Source: Liolophura sinensis (Eukaryota; Mollusca; Polyplacophora; Chitonida; Chitonidae). From it: a stretch of DNA of 64,000 bases. Location of the stretch: positions 25,063,628 to 25,127,627 of the forward strand of contig NC_088305.1 in NCBI RefSeq assembly GCF_032854445.1. Direction: 5' to 3'. Positions within the stretch are counted from its first letter, which is position 1, and each line of letters begins with the position of its first letter. Below the pieces are notes generated by a model. That model had not been told where the DNA came from, did no database searches, and saw only the letters and a list, made by a program, of their open reading frames with translations. The translations under genes and the position numbers were made by a program. Positions 1 through 11,031 of the stretch are shown piece by piece.

Positions 1-10
1 TGCTTATTAA

Positions 11-87
11 TTAGTACGAATTGCCTCCATCGCTGCTGTCGCTATCATCGCAGCCACACCCATCACCATTGTCGCCCTCCCCAGGGT
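11..87 (-). CDS. Terminal exon (acidic tail) of a predicted secreted protein
   Basis: On the minus strand a pyrimidine-rich acceptor (CATCCTTTTCAG) is followed by 77 nt of coding sequence ending in TAA at 13-11. It enters in phase 1, matching the phase of the upstream exons at 5432-5355 and 4758-4399. The encoded tail starts PGEGDNGDGCGCDDSDSSDG and ends GGNSY: very acidic, with one Cys-Gly-Cys pair. Joining 5355 to 4758 and 4399 to 87 leaves the frame open and gives about 163 residues. I do not recognise the family. Calling it the last exon is an inference from phase, splice site and stop; transcript data are not available here. It could instead belong to a separate copy of the duplicated locus. 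Confidence 0.45.
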
Positions 88-448
88 CTGAAAAGGATGA
101 AAAATCGAGCATCGATAAAGAACGGCCCATAACTTTGAACTTAGGAGAGAGAAAAGGGAAATAAATAAATCGAAATCGGACTTCATGAGGACTTTTTTCA
201 TCCACTCATTTCAACATCAATCACTCTCACTGGCCAAGTTTTCTAGAGCGTCGAACTTGTGGCAAATGACAATTTGTTGAAGAACAAGTTAGGTCATTTC
301 TACACAGTTATTAGATCAAGGCTTTGTCCAGTGTTCTACATCCATGCACACTACTGCCGTATAAAAGACATATTTCTGAATGCGCTGCAAACCCCTCAAT
401 GAAACAAGTATAATGAATGGCAACTTGAATACTGTCTCAAAACAAGGC

Positions 449-722
449 GGGGGCCTCCGTGGCTCAGTTGGTTAGCGCGCTAGCGCAGCGTAATGACCCA
501 GAAGCCTCTCACCATTGCGGTCGCTGTGAGCTCAAGTCCAGCTCATGGTGGCTTCCTCTCCGCCCGTAAGTGGGAAGGTCTGCCAGCAACCTGCGGATGG
601 TCGTGGGTTTCCCCCGGGCACTGCCCGCTTTCCTCCCACCATAATGCTGGCCGCAGTCGTGTAAGTGAAATATTCTTGAGTACGGCGTAAAGCACCAATC
701 AAATAAATCAATCAATCAATCA
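449..722 (+). mobile_element. SINE family A, full length (tRNA-derived)
   Basis: The head is tRNA-like, with box A TGGCTCAGTTGG at about 460-471 and box B GAGCTCAAGTCC at about 528-539. A conserved body follows (CCACCATAATGCTGGCCG, GTGAAATATTCTTGAGTACG), and the tail is CAATCAAATAAATCAATCAA. Flanking near-identical 10-mers at 438-447 (CAAAACAAGG) and 721-730 (CAAAACCAGG) look like a target-site duplication. It interrupts copy A of the duplicated locus and is absent from copy B. Confidence 0.85.
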
Positions 723-1224
723 AAACCAGGCGAATTAAACAATGGTTTGTCCAATTTGTTCATTATAGTTGAAGATTGTTGTTCATTATGGCTGGTAGAT
801 TCCGCTAGCTTCGTCAAGATGACAATCCTACTATATGTCAGGACTGTCGATATCGATAATCATGGCCTGTATACATTTAAAGCACAAGTGCTAAAATAGT
901 TTTACACCACTGCAATATTGATCGCGTAGCCCTCGGTAGGCCACTTGGTTATCGATCGTTCTTCTTTTCCTGATCTAGTCAGACTCTGACTAATGATGGT
1001 ACAGGTAATGCTGCTACGACTGTGGCTTTAAGTCAGAAGGTTTATCACGTGTCTGAAGTGAAGCGGTGGTCTACTGCCTTTTCTTTCACCAGTAACACTG
1101 AAAGAATCATTTTTGAGTATGACGTTAAACACAACTCGAATAAGGAACAAAATAAAATCGCTCTGCATGGACAAAAAGACATACACCTGCCAGGTGAAAG
1201 ATACAGATGAGGTGTGAAACTTAC

Positions 1225-1466
1225 CTGAAACACAGCTTGTCACTTCAATCTTGCAAGTGGTGCCAAAACCAAAGGCTTTTACATCCGTGGCGGATGAAAA
1301 TTTATAGGCACAGTCATTGGGGCGTAAAGACCTAAAACTTCTAATAGTCTCGGAAGAGCAGAGTTTTCATCTCCAAGGCAAGGTCCGCTCAAAAAGAATC
1401 CAGTCATATCAGTCATGAGTCATGTAGCATTCGTCTTCATTTCCACCTCACCGGCCTGGCACAGAG
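1225..1466 (-). pseudogene. Decayed duplicate of the secreted-protein module exon
   Basis: On the minus strand the acceptor CTACAG and the donor CAG/GTAAGT bound 242 nt aligning with the intact module exon at 4758-4399. The beginning reads LCQAGEVEMKTNAT, then a stop; copy B begins QCQTGEAEVLTT. The end, in another frame, reads TTCKIEVTSCVS, matching NICEVKVRSCVQ in copy B. The frame changes in between and the length is not a multiple of three, unlike the phase 1-1 copy B exon. The splice sites look intact, so a sequencing error or an unusual real exon cannot be excluded. The signal exon expected upstream is missing; that position is occupied by a minisatellite. Confidence 0.5.
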
Positions 1467-1689
1467 CTGTAGGCAAAGATTATTTGAACTGACTGATCGA
1501 CTGATTCCGCCAGTTATCGGTACCAATTTCATCCACTGACCTAAAAACTATTATATACACCTCAACACGATACATAATAATGATAAGCAGACAACTTTAC
1601 GCAACTCTTGGTCGATGCTTAAACAACAAAATTTGATAAAAAAATTAACAAGGAATCCTGGGTATCGACTGACTGAATAAAATATTGCT

Positions 1690-3600
1690 TTTGTCGTTAC
1701 TATTTGTATTATTACCACTGTGGTTACTACCATTCCACTATCGCTATCACTTTTATCGCTAATGTTTTTTCTATCATTACTATTGCTATTTTCGCTGTCA
1801 CCACTATCATTACCATTACTGCTATCGCTAATATCGCTAATATCGCTAATATAGCTACTGTCGCTGCTTTCACTACTATCGCTACATGTACCATCTAACT
1901 AATAGTAGTATCTATGGCTACTACTGTTAACATCAGTATTTATCTACTATCACTACTATTGCCACCATCGCTACTATCGTTAGTATCACTAATATCGCTA
2001 CACTATCGCTAATATCGCTATACAATCGCTAATATCGCTACTATCACTAATATCGTTATACTACAGTGTATCACCACTATCGCTACTATCACTAATATCG
2101 CTATACTACAGTGTATCACTACTATCGTTAGTATCACTAATATCGCTATACAATACCTAATATTGCCACTATCATTAATATCGCCATACTACAGTATATC
2201 ACTACTATCGCTACTATCCCTAATATCGCTATACTACAGTGTATCACCACTATCGCTCATATCACTAATAACGCTACACTATCGCTAATATCGCTATACA
2301 ATCGCTAATATCGACACTATATCTAATATCGCTATACTACAGTGTATCACCACTATCGCTACTATCACTAATATCGCTACTATCACTAATATCGCTATAT
2401 TACAGTGTATCACCACTATCGCTACTATCACTGATATCGCTATACTACAGTGTATCACTACTATCGTTACTATCACTAATATCGCTACACTATCGCTAAT
2501 ATCGCTATACAATCGCTAACATCGCTACTTTCACAAATATCGCTTTACTACAGTGTATCATCACCATCGCTACTATCACTAACATCGGTACTATTACTAA
2601 TATCGCTATACGACAGTGTATCACCACTATCGCTCCTATCACTAATATCGCTATACTATCGCTAATATCGCTATACCATAGCAAATATCGACACTATCAC
2701 TAATATCGCTATACTACAGTGTATCACCACTATCGCTAATATCACTAATATCGCTACTATCATTAATATCGCTATACTGCAGTGTATCACCACTATCGCT
2801 AATATCACTGATATCGCTATACTACAGTGTATCACTACCATCGTTACTATCACTAATATCGCTACACTATCGCTAATATCACTATACAATCGCTAACATC
2901 GTTACTTTCACTAATATCGCTATACTACAGTGTATCGTCACCATCGCTACTATCACTAACATCGCTACTATTGCTAATATCGCTATACTACAGTGTATCG
3001 CTACTATCGTTAGTATCACTAATATCGCTACACTCACGCTAATATCGCTATACAATCGCTAATATCGCTACTTTCACTAATATCGCTATAGTGTGTCACT
3101 ACTAGCGTTAGTATCACTAATATCGCTACACTATCGCTAATATCACTATAAAATCTCCAATATCGCTACTATCACTAATATCGCTATACTATGGCTATCA
3201 CCAATATCGCTATACTACCGCTATCACTAACATCGCTATACTATCACTACTATCGCTAATATCGCTCCTTTCACTACTATCGCTATACTACCACCACTAT
3301 CGCTACTATCAGTACTATCGTTATACTATCGCTAATATGGCTATACTATTGCTAGTATCGCTACTATCACTAATATGGCTACACTATCGCTAGTATCGCT
3401 ACTATCACTAATACGGCTATACTATTGCTAGTATCGCTACTATCACTAATATGGCTACACTATCGCTAGTATCGCTATCACTAATATGGCTATACTATCG
3501 CTAGTATCCCTACTATCACTAATATGGCTATACTATCGCTAGTATCGCTACTATCACTAATATCACTAATATCGCTATAATGTCGGTAATATCGTTACCA
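1690..3600. repeat. Degenerate ATCGCTA-type minisatellite
   Basis: About 1.9 kb of short imperfect repeats of ACTATCGCTAATATCGCT type (9-bp modules, pairing to 18), with longer blocks that include CTACAGTGTATCAC. On the minus strand one frame reads as an Asp/Ser/Ile repeat (SDISDSSDTSDS). The right edge abuts the putative terminal-exon acceptor of copy B of the duplicated secreted-protein locus. Open frames of about 70 codons inside it are low-complexity and are not called as genes. Confidence 0.9.
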
Positions 3601-3631
3601 CAATATTCACCTTCGGTATTAGTCATTTGGC

Positions 3632-4830
3632 CTGAAAAATACGCAGATGGAACGTTAGTACATAACTGATTATAAATTTACCAAAGAGAAATGTGGTCTG
3701 ACTAAAACAAAACGGGCTTCATGCATGACAACTGACATCCCGAGACATGCAGAGCTTTATTCGAATATTCATTAGCCTCACTGGCAAAGTTGTATAAAGC
3801 GCCAATCTGGCGGCAGATGGCAGTTTGTCAACCAATGATTTATCTCCAGTTGTTAGATCAGGTACAGTTCAATAGACTTAGTCCAGTTTCCTCCAACCAT
3901 ACACTCATCTGTCGTCTATGAGTGATATATTCTTCGACCGCTTAAAATCCTTCATCCAGTAAATAATTAATGAACTTCCATACTAATCGGAAACAAGACT
4001 AATTTAATTATTTGTCCCAACTTGTTCATTATACTCTAGTGTATATAAAACCTTACTATGAGGCTACAAGGATCGAAACTGGCAAAGTCGAAAACGCGAT
4101 AATTTTGAAAAAAAAATATAAAATAAAATCTTCAAACTAAGACGCCTGATCCTTCCTAGCACATTTATCCAGACCAATAACTTCTATGAAGATGAAGTGA
4201 AAACTGTATAAAACAGCATAACCCAAAACGTCCTATTCTAGCGCCACATGCGTAGAACTTTGCTACGTCTAAACCTGGATATTTCGCAGAAAATCATATA
4301 TAATCTCAGAATTAAGAATAAATTCATCAGGAAGATCTACTAAAAATATACAAACACAAAACATCTCTCTGCGACTTCATGGAACGAAATTACCTCACCT
4401 TGACATAAAAAGCTTTCCCGCATACCAACGTGCATGTACATCGACATCGACAGCGACAACACTTTCCTACAATTTCCCATTGCCTCGCCGTACTTAGATA
4501 AAGGGGATATATGAAAAAGGTTTTTCCTTTGCACACAGCTTCTCACTTTTACTTCACAAATGTTGGAGGAAGACGAAAAGTTCACTGTCGTAAAGAGTTG
4601 GTCATTAAAATCTATGCCGTGGGAACAAAAGGAACCGTCAGTGAAGAATACAGAGAGAGGTTCAATGCTTAGAAGATTTCCTGGAACTGGAGAGCAAATA
4701 GATGTAGGTTCACATACGACAGTCGTCAACACTTCTGCCTCACCCGTCTGACACTGAGCTGTAAACAAGGGCAATACAGATTGAGCGAGTGATTGACTAA
4801 TTAGACCAGTTACCGTTGCCAAGTGCTATT
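3632..4830. repeat. Locus duplication, copy B
   Basis: Counterpart of 87-1530. It holds the intact module exon (4758-4399), the intronic stretch 3755-4060 similar to 200-800 minus the SINE, and near 3632 a TTTTTCAG acceptor on the minus strand where copy A has its terminal-exon acceptor. Reading on from that acceptor leads into the minisatellite. Confidence 0.5.
4399..4758 (-). CDS. Module exon of a predicted secreted cysteine-rich protein
   Basis: The minus-strand acceptor TTGTTTACAG and donor CAAG/GTGAGG bound 360 nt open in one frame, entering and leaving in phase 1 as extracellular module exons often do. The peptide has eight cysteines: near the start in QCQTGE, then VVCEP, SICSP, SFCSH, NICEV, RSCVQ, GNCRK and FLCQ. 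Together with the signal exon at 5432-5355 it predicts an exported, disulphide-bonded protein. I do not recognise the fold and saw no transmembrane segment. The donor is my choice; GTGAGA near 4540 is an alternative. A decayed homologous exon lies at 1466-1225. Confidence 0.5.
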
Positions 4831-5354
4831 CACTGGCATATGTTAGAAGCAGCCACAGTATCCATAATGAAAGCTGTTTGCGTACAGCGTTTCCTGGGTC
4901 CAAGTTGTTAGCGTTTTACCATTCCAGTAGCCTGGTACATTTAGGGAGTTCATGACAATCAAAAAAAAAGACCCAAATGGTTAACATACTTGCAAGTTTG
5001 TTTCGAGCACATCTGCCCTGTTGTAGCTAAGGGGATGGGAGAAGGCAATATGTCATTTCTGTGTAAGATAAGGCTTAAACCGTACAAACCATTCATTCAA
5101 AACTTAGAAGAAAAAATACGGAAAAAATCACGAATGGTTTTGAATTTATGTTTCAGTACAGATCAGTTCGCGACATAACAATGTATGTACTTGTCGTTCA
5201 GTAACACTGCTATGCTGGTATATTACAATACACAGTGCGCTTTGAAAAAAAACATGGAAAGATAACTCTCCCACCAAAGTCACTTTCCAGTCAAATTTGT
5301 GAACTATGAAGACAAAATTACTGCAAGTAGAAGTATGACTGAGGCAAAACTCAC

Positions 5355-5432
5355 CTTGGCCGCCAGGGGGCGCAACCAGGAGGCACAGAACTGCCAACAA
5401 AACGGACATGTCCCTGGTGTCTTGGTTTCAAC
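5355..5432 (-). CDS. Start-codon exon encoding a signal peptide
   Basis: On the minus strand the acceptor AATTTTCAG precedes 23 nt of 5' UTR, ATG at 5409-5407, and 18 codons reading MSVLLAVLCLLVAPPGGQ. One more base precedes a consensus donor, CCAAG/GTGAGT. The peptide is a textbook hydrophobic secretion signal. It ends in phase 1, and joining to the acceptor at 4758 gives GGQ-AQCQTGE in frame. An open frame runs on past the donor to 5146, but the donor and the phase match favour splicing. No family was recognised. Confidence 0.55.
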
Positions 5433-6725
5433 CTGAAAATTCTAAGTAAAATTCGATTTGCTAAATTTTCACAATTAAGATGTAGATGAAAGTATTACCA
5501 TTCCCATGAATCTACCAGTCACCGAGAGCATTTTGCTTTAGCACCTTCTCGAAAGTTTACAGAGAATCTTAATCTTAAATCTCGGTAACTGATTCCGTCA
5601 GAGATTCAGCATATGAAGGCATCTATACTGATAAATTTGACAAGAGTAGATGTCAAGCCAGTAAAATTCTCCTGGAAATATGGAAGCGATAGCACAGGAA
5701 TATTAATTGAAATGTTAAGTGCCGAGGGAAACAAACTCAGCCCAGTAGTATGTTAAGTCCAATTCCCATGCATGAAAGAAATAATTCTGCATTACTTCAT
5801 TGTCACTCTATACATTGATTATGTCCCCAAAGGACAATTGTATTGTAATAATTTCTCCAGTCGCCAGGGAAAATGGTCATCCCAAGAATCCTAGCCTTTT
5901 ATTGTCTAATAATATTTACTCAAGTATTATCCAGGCTTCATCATTTGTCTATGAATTTAGATAATGATAATATATTGTCTTCTTGTCAGCCAGAACTTAG
6001 TGAGGTCTTTTCTACAACTAACGAGATACTCAGTTTATAGATTATTTTTTTCAGTTTGTTGAGCAAATTATAAAACAACATATATACAGTGCTCTTCTAG
6101 ATCAAAGCAATGGCTTTGATAGAGTATGGAGAGATCCCAGTATGGAGAGAACGTTGAAGTCGCTAGAACAACGTCTTGTAGTTCATGTAAGTAATCACGA
6201 AATTTACCTGAAGCTGCACGCCTAACTGTATATTTATGTTTCGATCCACGCAGCTGTAATCTATGCCCCAAAAGAAACCACAATTTAATTAACAGCATTT
6301 AAGGAGAGTGCTATTTTCTGTGTTTGAATGATGTCAGTTCTACTCCTTGTTCAATACATTCTTCTCTAATTGTTGCCCGGTAAACGTAATAACATTTATC
6401 GTATTAGGCTGAATGAAGTGTTATTGACGTCCCAGGACGTTATCGATAACAACCCTAGCTAGACTGTGAGTCGCATAATTTCAACACTTTTGATAAGGTG
6501 GCTTACACTCAAATTTAAAATGTTAATAACTGTATGAAAGGTGACCGGTGCTCCTGACACATGGTATTGTTATATCTGAGAGCATAACACCACAAATGTT
6601 GGCAAGGACAATAGTCTTATAACTATACACTACAATAAACAGAAGGATTAATTTATTTTCCATATCGACTAACTTGGATTAAAGGTAGTATTCTTTGCAA
6701 AAAGAGTACCTGGTTATTTTACCCA
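5433..6725. other. Presumed intron, no further features seen
   Basis: AT-rich single-copy sequence between the putative 5' UTR exon and the signal-peptide exon. I found no repeat, tRNA or convincing exon in it. Confidence 0.4.
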
Positions 6726-6925
6726 ACAAAAATATGAACGCACGAAGCAATTTTATTTTGTTTTCCATCAGTATTAAATAATGTGTTAACTCAACTATCA
6801 AGGTAAGTAATCATTATCAACTGTGTCTTCAATTTTCACCAAATTTTCACATTTTAGGGCATTAGTCCAGAAGCAATGACAGCATGAAATCATAGTGGTC
6901 GGTAGCAAAGATTAACCAAGAGTGA
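6726..6925. mobile_element. Single arm of a foldback element
   Basis: Similar over about 190 bp to the left arm of the hairpin element at 61123-61315. Shared stretches include AGTATTAAATAATGTGTTA, CAAATTTTCACATTTTAGGG and a GTGGTCGGTAGCAA-like end. Only one arm is present here, so it is a truncated or half-deleted copy. Confidence 0.6.
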
Positions 6926-6958
6926 TACAAAGTGAACCTATACGGTATAGTTACTTAC

Positions 6959-6996
6959 CTTTGCCTTCAGGCGATGCCACGGGAGCAGAGTTATGA
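6959..6996 (-). promoter_or_regulatory. Possible TATA box and non-coding first exon
   Basis: On the minus strand TATAAA at 7026-7021 is followed about 60 nt later by a strong donor, GGCAAAG/GTAAGT, with the exon ending at 6959. The next minus-strand acceptor is at 5433, just before the signal-peptide ATG. This layout fits a TATA promoter with a short 5' UTR exon. The start near 6996 is only the usual TATA spacing. Alternatively the CTTCAG at about 7005-7000 is an acceptor and this is an internal exon. Confidence 0.3.
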
Positions 6997-7026
6997 GAGT
7001 CAGTGTCTGAAGTCCAGGCATTTATA

Positions 7027-8057
7027 AGAATATTATAAAATGGAATGCTAATTTTATTCTGAAAATATATATCATAAATATCACGATCAAAAGAGTATAC
7101 ATCACCGGTATTGTTTGCACACCCATCTTATTCTAAGATAATGCATTCCTCTTAGACGAATTGTAATGTATCAATTTTTCATCACATATCTGATGGCCGC
7201 TAATGTAGCTTATAATGACAGTCTACATTTTCTATGTTCAGAAAGTTTTCCTGACGCTCTGTTGACATTGAAAAATATTCCCATGTACAGCCATTCATCC
7301 CAGGCGCGATCACCAGACAGCATACATATCCAGTGATCTGTGATCCAGTGAGTGCATTTAGAAACTGGAAATGTGTGCAAGATAACACACATATCAAGGA
7401 CAATAAATCCTACAATGTATTGTATACAGACGTTTTGGAGTGGATTCAAACATTATGCTTTCGATCTATCGGATCAATGGTAACTTACTTTCCTCTTTCA
7501 GCTGAACGGCGAAAACTTTCTTTACTATTTCAAACATTTGACCCTTCTGCCAACATCTGAACACCTTCACCCGCTCTGAATCGATTCATTCACTATCCTG
7601 GGAATCTTTCCTGTTGCCTACGGTGTCCAAAAAGTGCCAAAGGTGTACCCGTCGAAAACGGTTTCTTCGAGCAATTCTGAATTGATATCACCTCAGTACA
7701 AGGGAATGATAAAGGCCAAAACGTCGATCACTTGTATAGAGAGACAGTATCCTCCCACACAAACAATATAATATTGTTCAGCTGATTCCTTGTAGCTGTA
7801 AATTAATTTCAAGCTGTCAATACACAAAATCTCGTGTTCAGTTAATGTTAAGAACAATTTTTGGCATATATTTAAGCCTTGTTGCACTTTAAATTTCCGC
7901 CAGTCCGGTACGTCGTAGCCCACACTATGTCCAACAATGAAGGTACTGGATTCAAGAACCAATTTTTGGGGAGGTCAAGCAGTCGACCGAGTATTCGCCA
8001 TTGCACCAATTAAAAAATACGATTCCAAGATTTTACGGGTACTGTTTTAAGGGTTTA
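7027..8057. other. Single-copy sequence, no gene recognised
   Basis: Overlapping open frames of 67-89 codons occur on both strands (for example 7200-7449 and 7693-7962 on minus, 7333-7560 on plus). None shows a family motif or a convincing pair of splice sites. Confidence 0.4.
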
Positions 8058-8323
8058 AGCCATTTCTGCTGAACTGTATGTGAGCTGTTCTCATTTAGTA
8101 TAGGTACATGCTAAACTGTATGTGAGCCCTTCTCAGTTCAATATAGGTACATACTTAACTGTTTGTGAGTCATTCTCAGTTCAGTATAGGTACATACTTA
8201 ACTGTTTGTGAGTCATTCTCAGTTCAGTATAGGTACATACTTAACTGTTTGTGAGTCCATTCTCAGTTCAGTATAGGTACATACTTAACTGTTTGTGAGT
8301 CATTCTCAGTTCAGTATATTTAC
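8058..8323. repeat. 43-bp tandem repeat, about six copies
   Basis: The landmark TATAGGTACAT recurs at about 8101, 8144, 8187, 8230 and 8274, giving steps of 43, 43, 43 and 44 bp. The first units are more diverged (CTAAACTGTATGTGAGC) than the later ones (CTTAACTGTTTGTGAGTC). Confidence 0.9.
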
Positions 8324-8778
8324 ATGCTGATTATTATAGCCAGGTTAGGAGTACTACATCACCCTGCGCGTTCAATCCTGGCCTGTGACTTACCAGTTCC
8401 TTTTAGCCCTAAAACCCTATCACGATTGTATAATCCCAAAGGATCTTGGAGTATTGATTGATATAACAATCACATAAATAATGTGTCATCTATAGGTATC
8501 ATGTCTGCAGTTTCCTATATTTCTTCTATAGTTTTCCCAACAGTTTCTCACATTTTCTCATTTAGGCTTGGTGAGAGCCACTCTGTCTAATAGAGCAACC
8601 TGTGTTGTTTCATTCAACACAGGAATGTGTTACCCCAACACAAACGTGTGTTAAATAAATGTGGAGTACACATATTTCTGTTACAAAAGATTGAAGCACG
8701 GACAAACGTCTTTTTCTGTGTGTGTGTGTGTGAAGTGAAATAGCCATAGAACAACTCAGTTTGATATATTAGTCAGCA

Positions 8779-8957
8779 GGACTTCCGTGATCTGTTGATT
8801 AGCGCAATGACAAAGGAACCTCTCACCATTTCGTGGAGAAAGTCTGTCACCAACGTGCAGATGGTGGTGTTTTTCCACGTGCTATGGTTCCCCTCCACCA
8901 TAATGCTGGCCAACGTCGTATAAGTGAAATGTTCTTTAGTACGTTATAAAACGCTAA
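8779..8957 (+). mobile_element. SINE family A, degenerate
   Basis: A diverged copy with the body motifs CCACCATAATGCTGGCCA, GTATAAGTGAAATGTTC and TAGTACGTTATAAAACGC. The tRNA-like head is reduced and the AATAAA tail is lost. Confidence 0.65.
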
Positions 8958-9781
8958 AGGAGGGGGAGAAGTTGCCCACCAAACTGCCCACTAAGTGACA
9001 TGCCTAATCTTCCTGTAATTTTACAGATTTCTGTCATATATTTGACGTGTAAAAACTAACTTCTATTTAGTTTTTGTAACTCATCCTTATTCACAAGTCC
9101 TTATATATGTTACTCTGACCAGAGGCTTTATCGCATCCTGTCAATATCCAGTATTTTATTTATTTACACGTTGTAATATTTGCATATCAACAACGGCGAT
9201 CACTTGAGTTTGAGGATCCTCTGTTCTTAAGAATTACGCCTTTATCGTCAATTTTAGGACACCGCCCACGCCAAAAAGCAGTCAACTATACGCGGAAGCC
9301 GAATGTGGAGGACAATCGAGGACAGTGTAAATCGCTTTGTTACTTTATAGGTATTACGTCATTGTGGTCAGCTTTAGGACACCGTGTTGACCACGTGGCA
9401 GGAACGTGGGAAGATCGGACGAGAGAATGATCGATCATGAGGTGTATGTAGTTTTACTGAAGCAATCACAATGAATCTTGAAAACATGTCTCACATCTTC
9501 TGTTACAACCATCCAATCTCGAAGGAGCTATTCTATGATATAATTCAAATATTTATCCATTTGTCTGGTTGTGCCATTGTTTTCAAATCCTTAGCAGTTT
9601 GACATCGTTTCCAGCACGACTTTATCGTGAAGGTGTGTGAAGAAAACGGTTCTACCAAGCACAGTTCTTTCAATTCAGCGCAATCGATTGGGCTGTTAAC
9701 CGCATGTGTACTTGTATATTGATAAGTGTATAGCCACCACCCTTTGCCAGGTACTTGACAAACACATTTACTTCATACATG
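8958..9781. other. Single-copy sequence, nothing identified
   Basis: No open frame with a recognisable motif and no repeat structure was seen. Confidence 0.4.
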
Positions 9782-9966
9782 TATCCAGCTCATGCTGGCT
9801 TCCTGTCCGGCCGTGAGTAGAAAGGTCTTCCAGCAACCTGCGGATGGTCGTAGGTTTTCCCCGGGCTGTGCCCGGTTTCCTCCCACCATAATGCTGGTCG
9901 CCATCGTATGTGAAATACTCTTGAGTACGGCGTAAAACACTAATCAAATAAATAAATAAATAAATC
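9782..9966 (+). mobile_element. SINE family A, 5'-truncated
   Basis: Begins at CCAGCTCATGCTGGCTTCC, so the tRNA head is missing. The body and the ATCAAATAAATAAATAAATA tail are well preserved. Confidence 0.8.
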
Positions 9967-10849
9967 ATACATTTAAACCGCAGTTGAAGTAGCGACACTA
10001 GATTCGAACACCATCCCATACAGGTAAAGACTCCAAGGTCGCAACGAGCCAAAATTTCAAAGCTACTAGATTCACGTACTCTGACATCTTAATCAGTACT
10101 CAGCACTTTTTCTTGTGTAACACACTGATGTATTTGTTTAAATCCCACGAAAAACTGCAGGTTGATAACTTTACTATCAAAACTTTCAAAAGCTATAAAA
10201 GTTATAAAAAGATATTTAAAAAGTGTGGAAAGTAAAGTCATGTTGCCTAATAGACTAAATTCAAGGGTATCGATTGTAATGCAGAATTCTCTCTGGATAA
10301 AGCCCTGTACAAAAATCCCTTTTGCTCCCCCAAGATGGCCGCAACCGTCTCATATTTGGTTCAGTCTTATAAAGGCAATAGTCTAACTTGACCCAACAAT
10401 GATCAAAGGCTGTTTTTCAATCTGTAATGTTTTAAAGTCTCTAGCCTTCAGTACAAATGTTATTCTTAATCAGACATTAGCCTAATTCGGGTCGCTATAA
10501 CCTCTCATCATAACTTCGCATTTCATTCTCGAAATATACGACAGGTAAAAAGAGCCTTGTAACTCTGATATATCTGATAAATGCCGTTATTGTTGTAAAC
10601 AGAATGAGTCGCCATGGGGTAACAACTTTCTATTCTCATTGCCGACTTTTAAAGACTTTTTGTTTTCTCGAATTTCTACAAATCCTCTATTTTCACTACA
10701 CACCAAAACATTATAAAATACATTATCATGACATTTTTGTAGCCTTTCACCAGGATCGGCGTCTCACTAAATTTGTACCGTATTTAAAAACAAGTCAACC
10801 ACCCAAAAACAGTTCACATGACATAGACCTGTATATATCTACCATCATA
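9967..10849. other. Single-copy sequence, nothing identified
   Basis: Contains short open frames (10162-10386; 10604-10957, the latter running into a SINE) without family motifs. Confidence 0.4.
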
Positions 10850-11031
10850 AGGCGCCATGACCAACTGGGTAGCGTGCCAGTCGTACTTTGCAAGTTTGAA
10901 GTCTTTGCAACAACCTGGGAATTGTCGTGGGCTCTTCCCGGTTTTCTTTCACCATAATGTTTGCTGGCGTCCTATTAGTGAAACATTCTTGACTACGGCG
11001 TAATACATCAATCAAATAAATCAAATAAATC
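10850..11031 (+). mobile_element. SINE family A, degenerate
   Basis: A diverged head (CCATGACCAACTGGGTAGCG), body (CACCATAATGTTTGCTGGCG, GTGAAACATTCTTGACTACG) and the tail CAATCAAATAAATCAAATAA. Confidence 0.7.

Larger units (their letters stand above)
87..1530. repeat. Locus duplication, copy A
   Basis: The region matches 3632-4830 (copy B) in the same orientation and order. Similar parts are the acceptor region near 90, the stretch 200-440 (against 3755-4000), the TTTGTTCATTATA stretch near 755 (against 4020) and the module exon at 1466-1225 (against 4758-4399). Copy A additionally carries a SINE at 449-722 that copy B lacks. Similarity is patchy, so the duplication is old. Outer limits are approximate. 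Confidence 0.55.

Noticed and set aside
4990-5178. Plus-strand 62-codon frame
   Set aside because: It overlaps the intron of the minus-strand gene and has no motif or conserved start.
5146-5409. Single-exon 87-residue protein starting with a signal peptide
   Set aside because: A consensus donor follows residue 18 and the phase fits the next exon. The remaining sequence is intron-like.
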